Part shown: piece by piece, positions 56,597 through 64,000 of the stretch
Numbering within the stretch: position 1 is the stretch's first letter
Layout of the letters: the number at the start of each line of letters is the position of its first letter
NCBI GenBank assembly: GCA_010279815.1
Contig: QEOQ01000508.1
Coordinates: 316,936 to 380,935, forward strand
Source of the DNA: Brachionus plicatilis
Lineage: Eukaryota; Rotifera; Eurotatoria; Ploima; Brachionidae
Reading direction: 5' to 3'
Length of the DNA stretch: 64,000 nucleotides
The notes under the pieces: generated by a model
The model's database searches: none
What the model saw: the letters and a program-made list of their open reading frames with translations, nothing else
What the model was told of the DNA's origin: nothing
Translations under genes and position numbers: made by a program

Positions 56597-56690
56597 TTAT
56601 AAGTTTTTTCTTGGTCTACCTCTACCTCTCTTTAGTGGAGCTTCTACTTTCTTACTTATATCACTGCTGGTTGATGCTTGCACTAGATCA
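56597..56690 (-). pseudogene. Inverted AT-hook fragment abutting the LINE
   Basis: Minus-strand frame ending EAPLKRGRGRPRKNL, an AT-hook, directly next to the truncated 5' end of the plus-strand LINE. In the related element at 35.5 kb an AT-hook lies in the same orientation as the reverse transcriptase, so here the 5' part may have been inverted during insertion. Confidence 0.5.
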
Positions 56691-57715
56691 GTAATTAGTC
56701 CTCTTCTTTTTAGCATTTTCATTAATGACATACCTAAAAGAAATAAGACTAATAGCCAATACTCTCTTCTTTTTGCAGATGACTTGGCTAGCTTTTTTAT
56801 TTTTAAAAAGAAAGGAAATCTCGAAAGTTTAATTAATAAGTACTTAAAAGAAATCGAAAAATGGCTATTCAAATGGAAAATGAAAATGTCAGTTGAAAAG
56901 TCATGCTACACGATCTTTAAAAAAAACTCTAGGAAAAAAACTAATCTTGATCTAAAATTATATGAAAACAGTTTAAATCTAAAAGAAAAAGTTAAGTTCT
57001 TAGGAATTACATTAGACTCAAAATTTACATTTAGTTTAATGGTGGACGAGTTAAAAACACGCTGTAACCCAAGACTAAATATTATTAAATATCTATCGAA
57101 TAAAAAATGGGGCCTTAAACCCAAAACACTAGGAAATCTATACAAATCCTTAGTAGGATCAATTCTCGATTATTCTTTTCCTTGTTTAAATTCATTCACA
57201 GAAACCAACATTAAAAAAATACAAGTGATTCAAAATTCAGCAGTTAGATCCATCTTGAAACTAAAATATGATACTCCCTCCAACATAATGCATCACGAGG
57301 CCTTTAATAAACTTAATTTATTAACAGTCTCGAATCGACTGTTTGAGTTGAGTGAGAGATATGTTAGGGCAGGACTGAGTCATTCTATTCCATTGGTTGT
57401 CAGACTGGTGGAGGAATACAGAGAAGGTTTCGAAGCAAGATATATTGAATACCCAACTCCATTGTGTAATTGCTACCTTACTATTTCTTCTTTTTACCCT
57501 GAAAAATCAGACATTTAAAAATATGTATCCTGTTATTCTCTATTTCAAAATATCTAATTTTAATTTTCTTCTATTTTAACTTTTTTTATTTTATTTTCTT
57601 TTTTTTTATATATATTTTATCTTATTTTAACTTTATTTTATTTTGATTTTTTTTTTTTTTTAATCTGAAGGAGCCTTAGCTCGATACAGATATACAAATA
57701 AATAAAATATAATAC
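56691..57715 (+). pseudogene. 5'-truncated LINE: reverse transcriptase palm to 3' end
   Basis: Starts abruptly at SVISPLLFSIFINDIP, then has an intact catalytic box LLFADDLASFF, SVEKSCYTIF, VKFLGITLDSKFTF, GNLYKSLVGSILDYSFPCLN, IKKIQVIQNSAVRSILKLKY and FNKLNLLTVSNRLFEL, and stops at about 57518. An A/T-rich UTR follows and ends with AATCTGAAGGAGCC, TAGCTCGATACAGATATAC and AAATAAATAAA, the same 3' signature as at 36.4 kb. The open frame of over 240 codons makes it the youngest LINE copy here, although truncated and so unable to move on its own. Confidence 0.85.
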
Positions 57716-59078
57716 AGTTAATTAATCAAATTAATCGAATAAATAATATTATAGATAGAAAAAATAAAATAATATATTTTATTAAGTGATCGTTTAAGTA
57801 ATGTAAGAGATCGATTATTAATACCCCTTAAAAATTAATCAATATAATTAAGGAAAGCACAAAGCCACCATTACCTTAGACAATTTAATAAAATTTAAAA
57901 AAATAAAAATTACCGAGTTACTAAAAAATTACCGAGTTACTAAAAAATTACTTTTTTGTCAGAATTTTTACTTTTTTTATCTGTTTTTTTGGAAAAAAGT
58001 GTGAATTCATGAAAATTTACGCAAATTATTTTTGAAAAAAATTTTGAAAAATAATAATAATAAAATCTACTAGATTCAAATAAAAGCTTTAAAAAGAGAT
58101 TATTTTTGGTTCTCTTACGAGAAAAAAAGTAAATTAAAGATAAAAAAGGCTGTCATTTTTAAATTTGTTAGCTTGATATTTGAATTTTTTAAGAAGCTTT
58201 ATTTCTTATGATTTCTAAGAGGTTAAAGATGTTTTCTTTTATTGTTCGTTTTTGATTGTTTGAATTCAAAAAAATTTTAAATTTTAAATTTTAAATTTGA
58301 AACACTTAAATTAGCATAATCTTAGATAAAGTAACTGTATGAGCTTTCAAATATATCACCAATTCAAATCGACTTTTGAGTTATATTTTCTAGCTATTTA
58401 TCTAACTATTAAGGGGTCTGCGATATAATTCCGTTTCTGAGATATTGAGCTTCAAATACAACATATTTTTAAAAGTGTTTAACTTTCGCTATCAAAAAAC
58501 TTATTCATGGAATCTTCTTTGGTTCAATGTTTCATTTTTTTTTGCTTTTCTAACTAATTTTCATGTGTCTTTTCATTTTTTCCAAGAGATGGCCATTAGT
58601 CTCTGCAGATAGTCAAAGGAAAATAAATCAAGCCAATTCTTTGATTCAGTTTCCATCTTTGTAAGTTAAATCCTTTAAAATGAACTTTTTCATTTTTAAA
58701 TCTTAAGGAATAACTTTCTTAGTATTTTAATTTAAAGAATCTTTTAAATTCGAGCCTTTTTAAAAAAAAAGTACTATTCTGCAAGTATCATGCTAAACTT
58801 CAGTTACTTTTTGATTTTATTCAAAAGAAGAAATTAATAAAGAAAATAAAAAGAGAAAGGATTTTTCAAATTTAATTCCGCTCTTGAATTGAAAGCTTTG
58901 AGCTATTTTCAATCGATCAACTTGAATCAAAATATTCACTCATTTACTTAATAATTATGAAGAAAATTCTTAAACTTAATTCAAAAAGTAAAACAAGAAT
59001 TTTCATTTTTAAATAATAAAATTTATATGTTTTTAGAATTATGTTTTTTTTTAATAGAAAATAGATTGTTAATAGATT
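57716..59078. other. intergenic, no gene seen
   Basis: AT-rich with simple repeats; should contain the GPCR promoter. A duplicated ATTACCGAGTTACTAAAA lies at about 57911-57947. Confidence 0.5.
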
Positions 59079-60290
59079 ATGAATTCCGCAAAGACAGATA
59101 TGTACATCCGTGTTACAAATCAATCAAAAATAAAAACTTTTGACTCAGAGAAAAAATATCGGGAATGGGATTTTGGTGAAATTTCACTTCTAATTCTGGT
59201 CATATTTGGAGCAGTGACAAATTTTCTAACTGTTATTGTAATGACAAGGAAACGTATGCGCAGCTCAAACGCGTCTTTGTACATTGTCTATATAGCCGTA
59301 TGTGATTTCATTGTCCTTCTTCTAAGATTTTTGGCAAATATGATCAAGTTATATCGAATTGCCATTTATAACTTTTGTATATTAAATCAAATAGTGGCAC
59401 AAGCAGCATCTTTTATTAGTGTTTGGCTGATTTTAGCAACATCTGCAGAACGAACGGCTGCTGTAATCTTTCCTCTTAAAGTAACCCATATTTTTTCACG
59501 AAAACGATCTAAAAAAATTATTCTTGGTCTGGTATTGATTTTTGTGTTTATCAGCAGCACTGTTTCGTTTTGCATAGAATATTCTCGAGCTCAGCCTCAC
59601 TACTGCCAAATTAAAGGAAGCTTAAATGGCACTTGCTTTAAATATTATACTTTAATATTTCCATGGTTTCGATCAGCTCTAGGATCATGGATTCCATCAG
59701 TGTTAGGATTCATATTTAGTCTCATCATAATAAAAGCTTTGTCAAATGCGTCAATCGTTCGAAAAAGCATTACCAATCAAATGTATGTAAAATTCAGACC
59801 TATGAATATAGAAAATCAGATTTTTAAGTCAAATGAAAGCAGTAGATTGTTTAAATTGGAAGAATTCAAGCTTCTTCTGATGAAAAAAAATCACTCGTAT
59901 AATTCTAGTTACACTGCAGATGGATCTTTGGCATCAAAACGATCAAGTTCATGGCGTACTTTGTCTTCTTTATATTCTATTCAATTGAAGGAAAGACAAA
60001 TATCAATAATGCTCTTAACAATTTCTATATCGTTTGTTTTATTGACTTTTCCATATTCCATTTTTGATCTGTTTAGAAAATTTGGTTTAAAATCAAATTT
60101 CTTAAAGAATAGAGTATTACTCCGTTCTGTGATGTTTTTAATCGATTTAAATCATTCAACTAATTTTGTTCTATTTTGTTTGACAGCTAGACGTTTTCGT
60201 ATTGAGTTGAAAAATATTTTTCGAGAAATTTATTTAAAAATGCATAAAAATGGTCTATTTTGTAAAAAATTGAATAAGTTTGATGTTTAG
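59079..60290 (+). CDS. Class A (rhodopsin-like) GPCR, probable peptide receptor
   Basis: Single-exon gene, 403 residues, seven predicted membrane helices. TM1 has GAVTNFLTVIV, TM2 YIAVCDFIVLL (Asp2.50), and TM3 ends with AERTAAVIFPLK, an ERT version of the DRY switch. Conserved cysteines in FCILNQIV and PHYCQIK can form the TM3-ECL2 disulfide. TM6 reads FVLLTFPYSIF, keeping Pro6.50 but without the usual Trp. TM7 reads DLNHSTNFVLFCLTARRFR, the N-F-x-x-Y/F-C-L form seen in FMRFamide- and myosuppressin-type receptors. The third loop is long and basic/serine-rich. Ligand unknown. A polar N-terminus has a likely N-glycosylation site (NQS). The start chosen is the first ATG; no signal peptide. Confidence 0.85.
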   Translation: MNSAKTDMYIRVTNQSKIKTFDSEKKYREWDFGEISLLILVIFGAVTNFLTVIVMTRKRMRSSNASLYIVYIAVCDFIVLLLRFLANMIKLYRIAIYNFCILNQIVAQAASFISVWLILATSAERTAAVIFPLKVTHIFSRKRSKKIILGLVLIFVFISSTVSFCIEYSRAQPHYCQIKGSLNGTCFKYYTLIFPWFRSALGSWIPSVLGFIFSLIIIKALSNASIVRKSITNQMYVKFRPMNIENQIFKSNESSRLFKLEEFKLLLMKKNHSYNSSYTADGSLASKRSSSWRTLSSLYSIQLKERQISIMLLTISISFVLLTFPYSIFDLFRKFGLKSNFLKNRVLLRSVMFLIDLNHSTNFVLFCLTARRFRIELKNIFREIYLKMHKNGLFCKKLNKFDV

Positions 60291-60517
60291 AATCGGTGAA
60301 ACTAGTTTTAAATTTCACTCATTATCCACCAGTAAATATGTATATTTACTGGGAACGTAAGTTTACAATTACATATACGACCGGTGAAAATATTTTTAGA
60401 TTTAAGCTCAATATGTGTTCAAAATGTTTAAAATTAATGTTTTAAAAGTAACAATTTTCGAATAAATTTTTAAAAAAAGAATGAAATTGTGAAAATTTTT
60501 TGATCTAAAAAAAATTT
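60291..60517. other. short spacer between GPCR and tRNA
   Basis: No gene. It contains the T-run (complement of 60508-60515) that would stop RNA polymerase III after the tRNA. Confidence 0.5.
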
Positions 60518-60625
60518 GACAGCAGTGGGATTTGAACCCACGCCAGTATACACTGACCAGAACACACATTAATAGTTATGTTTCAAACTTGAGTCTGGCG
60601 CCTTAGACCACTCGGCCATACTGTC
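60518..60625 (-). tRNA. trnL-CAA: tRNA-Leu(CAA) with a 25-nt intron
   Basis: Reads GACAGTATGGCCGAGTGG at the 5' end with a seven-pair acceptor stem, anticodon stem CCAGA/TCTGG, anticodon CAA, a long variable arm (CAGT/ACTG, as in class II tRNAs), T arm GTGGGTTCAAATCCCAC and discriminator A at 60517. The intron (60563-60587) lies one base 3' of the anticodon, the standard nuclear position and a usual feature of tRNA-Leu(CAA). CCA is not encoded. A and B box promoters are intact, and a T-run follows. Confidence 0.97.
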
Positions 60626-60989
60626 TTGTTATTTATTTATTTTATATTTCTTTAATATCGAAGAATGTCAAAAATTTTGCATTTTTACATTTTAATATTT
60701 TTTTAATATTTTAGTGCAATATTTCATAAAGACAAAAAAATTAATAAGAAAATGCAAAAATAAAAATTTTCAGAAATAATGCCAAAAATTAAAAATTAAA
60801 TATGAAAATGTTAATATTTTTTACGCAGTATTAACATTTTCTTATCCATCAAAAAATTTATAAATTGTTTATATTTTTTACAGTTTAATTTTTAGATTTT
60901 TTTTTACAATGCTCAATTAAACATTAATTTTTCAAATTATAAATGAAAATTAAACTAAATTTCTTCTGTCGGTATTTTTCTATGTGTTA
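60626..60989. other. AT-rich spacer, no gene seen
   Basis: No feature recognised beyond the tRNA 5' flank. Confidence 0.5.
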
Positions 60990-61085
60990 TGCGCAATGAG
61001 CTACCATAAATGACCTTCTAGTAAGCCACCTCCGCAAGCTAGTCTTGCTTTAGCTTATATATATTATTATTATTGTTATAATTTC
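60990..61085 (+). repeat. Dispersed repeat end with (ATT)n tail, second copy
   Basis: Plus strand: GAGCTACCATAAATGACC, then CCGCAAGCTAGTCTTGC, then AGCTTATATAT and (ATT)n. Same order of words as the minus strand of 50275-50385. It probably represents the 3' end of one short retroposon family. Confidence 0.55.
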
Positions 61086-62671
61086 AAATAAAATTTTTGA
61101 ATTATCTTTATCTTTATTTTAATTTTTAAAGAAAGGAAATATTTTTGTTAAATTTTTCAACCTCATATTGGAGGAATTGTTTGGTCATTTTGGAATAAAA
61201 GATTGAAAAAAATTTTAAAGCGAACTTGAGATCATGAACTGACTTTATATGTGAATCTTGAAGATTCAAATTTATAATCAAGTTTGTGGTGAATTAAATT
61301 CTAATGAATTAGTTTTCACATCAATTTAAAAAAAAATCTATGGAAATTATGTTAAATCTGAAAATTTTGAATAAAATATGGCGTTTATATAAGTTTTCTT
61401 CAATTCCATTTGACATATTTATTAATATTTAATTTTTATTAATCGAAAAAATGAGATTAAATAATGTTCAACCCATTAGATCAATATGTACGAAAATTTC
61501 ATTTAAAAATTTAGATCTTGATTTAGATCTTATCTTGATGATCTAGATAAGCATCAATGTATTGTCTTTAATTCATTTTATAAGAGAAAATAATAACATA
61601 AATAATTTAATTTTTGAATGAAATTTTTTTAAATCTTAATGCTTAAGCAAAGGAATAAAAAAATAAACTTGACATATTTTCATTTCTCTTTGAAATTGAA
61701 TTAAATAAAAAAGTCAATTAATTAAAAGATGAAAAGATGAATAAAGATTTAAAATCTCAAGAAATAATTATTCGGGAAAACTTTGGAATAAATTTATAAA
61801 AAGAAATTTCATATTTTATATAATTTAATTCTTTCTTTTATGAAAAATATTAATTGAAAAAATGGTTATCGAAAAAAATGTCTTTATTAAATAAAACAAG
61901 ATTTTTTTCCATTTTTAAATAATTTATTTCAGCTTTTCATTTTATTTATTATTTCTTGGAATTTTGTTATTCTTTTTTATAAGTTGAAATCAAATATAAT
62001 TATTTTTTAATCTTAAGTTCAATTTGTTTTTTAATTTAGAACTTTAATTGGATAAATCAAGTTTTCCATTCGAAAATAAACCATGGACAAAGTTTAAATA
62101 AGAATCTTGTTTTGGTCTTGAAAAATATCTGGGATTTAAAATTATGTTTTAAAAAGTAATTTCAATTAATATTTTTTCTTCAAATTTTAATCGGTATTCC
62201 TAAATTTTTAAAATAAAAAAATAAAAATAAAAGTAGCATAATTTCGGGATTTTTTGGAAAAATATTCTTTTGTTAATTTTCAATATAGAGGCTTTATTTT
62301 ATGTTTTATTTAAGCTTTTATAGCCGGTTAACTTGAATTATTGGAAAAATATTTTTTTAAATGTATTTGATTAGAATTAATAATTTAAACTCTTCGAATT
62401 ATTAATTATTAATTTCGAAGTTTCAGATGCCTTAATTTTATTAAAGTTTCTTAAAAAATATTAGTCTTATTTCTAATATTCAGAAATAAAAATACAAAAA
62501 TTTAGCATAATTTACATAAGCTATTTATCAAAATTCGAATAAATTCGCTTCTGTATTTTATTCTCAATTATTTTTTATTCTGAAATTAGCGGGCAAAAAA
62601 TCTGTAAAAATTATCTTAATTTATACCTGAGATGCTCATTTATTGAAATAATACAAGTAAAAAAATCCGAC
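61086..62671. other. intergenic, no gene seen
   Basis: 1.6 kb of AT-rich DNA; presumably the UBIAD1 upstream region. Nothing specific recognised. Confidence 0.5.
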
Positions 62672-63586
62672 ATGAATGCATCAAAAATAAAATCGTATTT
62701 GATTGCCTTAAGACCATGGTCTTTTAGCGCAAGTCTTACACCAGTTCTTTTGGGCAACACTTTGGCATTCAACAGTTCAAACCAATTTAGCCTAGCCATT
62801 GTCTTTTTATCATTGACCTCAGCTCTTTGTGTGCACGCAGCGGGCAATTTGGTCAATACTTACTATGATTATAAATATGGAGTGGATAATGAAAATACAA
62901 AATCGGACCGCATTTTAGTCGACAAGCTTCTTCGGCCCGAGGAAATCACCAATTTAGGCGCTTTTCTCTATTTTCTCGGTTCTATATCATTCTTCGTTCT
63001 ATTGTTTATCTCGTCAGCCAAGGAAGAAGTACTCGCATTTATCTATTTTGGTGGAATGTCACTGTCCTTTTTGTACACTGGCGGAATTGGTTTCAAATAC
63101 ATGGCGTTAGGTGACTTGATCATCATTATTACATTTGGTCCTCTAACAGTGCTTTATTGTTACATAGCTCAAGTTGGTACATTAAGCGAAAACAATGGAT
63201 CATTTAACTTGTATTTTAAGCCTTTGCTGTACGCATTGCCACTAGCTTTGAGCACAGAGGCAATTCTGCATTGTAACAATAGCCGTGATTTAGAAAGTGA
63301 TAAAAAATCAGGAATATTTACAATGGCTATTTTTCTCGGCTTTACGGCCTCATATGTCTTGTATGTTTTACTTATATTTGTACCATATTTTATACTTCTC
63401 ATAATGGCTTTAAAAACAAAAACCTATTCATTTTTACTACCTTTGTTAACTATTCAAATGGGTTTTGAGCTAGAGAAAGACTTTCGATATCGTAAAATGG
63501 AACAATTACCAATTAAAACAGCAAAATTGAATTTAATTTTTGGAATATTTTATGTCGTATCGTGTTTTTTTTCATTTAAATTTTAA
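62672..63586 (+). CDS. UBIAD1: UbiA prenyltransferase domain protein 1 (UBIAD1)
   Basis: Membrane prenyltransferase that joins a polyprenyl chain to an aromatic ring; in animals it makes menaquinone-4 (vitamin K2) and is also linked to non-mitochondrial CoQ10 and to HMG-CoA-reductase turnover. Single exon, 304 residues (human 338). ALRPWSFSASLTPVLLG opens the UbiA domain. The two Asp-rich Mg-diphosphate boxes are NLVNTYYDYKYGVD and HCNNSRDLESDKKSG. Near the end, LPLLTIQMGFELEKDF and LPIKTAKLNLIFGIFYV match the animal UBIAD1 branch rather than mitochondrial COQ2. About eight membrane helices. The start is supported by alignment at ALRPWS; the N-terminal extension of the vertebrate protein is lacking. 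Confidence 0.95.
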   Translation: MNASKIKSYLIALRPWSFSASLTPVLLGNTLAFNSSNQFSLAIVFLSLTSALCVHAAGNLVNTYYDYKYGVDNENTKSDRILVDKLLRPEEITNLGAFLYFLGSISFFVLLFISSAKEEVLAFIYFGGMSLSFLYTGGIGFKYMALGDLIIIITFGPLTVLYCYIAQVGTLSENNGSFNLYFKPLLYALPLALSTEAILHCNNSRDLESDKKSGIFTMAIFLGFTASYVLYVLLIFVPYFILLIMALKTKTYSFLLPLLTIQMGFELEKDFRYRKMEQLPIKTAKLNLIFGIFYVVSCFFSFKF

Positions 63587-64000
63587 TAAAAATTTTTCAA
63601 ATAGATTTCAATTGTATTTTTTATTTAGTAAATTTGTATATTCATAACCTAAATTTGATTAACAAATAAAAAAACCGACCTAATCATATTACTTTATTTA
63701 TCTTTGGTAAGCAACAAGTGCTTGGACTAGTACTTGGTGTCACTACAACCATGTGTAGTTTTAGATCAATTTAGTTGAAAAAAATAATAAGAAAGATAAA
63801 AATAGGCAACAAAATTTCATTCCTCTAGACCGGCTATTATTGTTTGTTTCATAAATTATGGTCATAAATTTAGACGCATAAAAATTTAATGAATAAATTT
63901 TTTATTTTTCAATTTTGAGTTTTTTATGATATATTCGTACAAAAACGTATTGTGTACAAGAGTTTATAATTGGAATGATAGTAAGAGTCAATTGTTTGTT
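63587..64000. other. 3' flank, no gene seen
   Basis: Begins with the UBIAD1 stop and an AATAAA at about 63586-63592. The rest is AT-rich with no recognised feature. Confidence 0.5.

Noticed and set aside
63680..63800. tRNA-like or ncRNA gene in the less AT-rich 3' end
   Set aside because: No acceptor stem, B box or cloverleaf could be built.

Overview
This is a window of a very AT-rich animal nuclear genome. The evidence is metazoan protein families (Tim17, CDC123, DPM3, GM2-activator-like ML proteins, extracellular Cu/Zn SOD, ELOVL, fatty acyl-CoA reductases, TLC-domain protein, ABCG half-transporter, TXNDC9, class A GPCR, UBIAD1), GT-AG introns mostly about 46-60 bp long, a nuclear tRNA-Leu(CAA) with an anticodon-loop intron, and relics of several non-LTR, LTR/DIRS-like and DNA transposons. 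Compact genes with tiny introns in AT-rich DNA fit a small invertebrate; a monogonont rotifer is my best guess, as inference only. The standard genetic code works throughout. Gene models below were assembled by eye from splice sites and family alignment; no search was run.

Layout. 0.8-4.9 kb: four short plus-strand genes, TIM17, CDC123 (first exon 624 bp upstream of the rest), DPM3 (C-terminus broken by one base) and a secreted ML-domain protein. 6-8.9 kb: a broken copy of that ML gene, split by a fold-back repeat and a 0.75-kb terminal-inverted-repeat element. 9.3-13 kb: a GC-richer retroelement relic, an 84-bp minisatellite joined to a gag-type zinc-knuckle fragment, and a non-LTR retrotransposon relic. 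15.1-16.8 kb: a second intact ML gene convergent with a secreted Cu/Zn SOD. 17.7-28.4 kb: a lipid block, with an unusual ELOVL elongase, a divergent intronless PLP enzyme, two tandem fatty acyl-CoA reductases and a TLC-domain membrane protein. 28.4-32.5 kb: no gene seen. 32.5 kb: a single-pass membrane protein with WW-ligand motifs. 34-37 kb: a graveyard of LINE fragments and a MITE. 39-42.5 kb: a nine-exon ABCG half-transporter. 44 kb: TXNDC9. 45-50.4 kb: a DNA-transposon relic, a LINE relic and an assembly gap. 50.4-58 kb: mostly empty, with one MITE and one LINE 3' end. 59-60.6 kb: an orphan class A GPCR and tRNA-Leu. 62.7-63.6 kb: UBIAD1.

How the genes may work together. ELOVL, two FARs, a TLC-domain protein, two ML lipid-binding proteins and an ABCG exporter lie within 40 kb. 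ELOVL, both FARs and the TLC gene lie on the minus strand, interrupted on that strand by no other gene. Elongation, reduction to fatty alcohol and lipid export or binding are consecutive steps of surface-lipid metabolism, so this may be a lipid neighbourhood; co-function is inferred, not shown. The other genes are ordinary housekeeping genes.

Most unusual points: the ELOVL HxxHH box reads HxxNH; FAR2 carries a 46-bp intron absent from its neighbour and flanked by a direct repeat across its splice junctions; the ML pseudogene shares 267 identical bases, intron included, with the active gene; and several perfect palindromes and two or three structured transposon families were found by reading.
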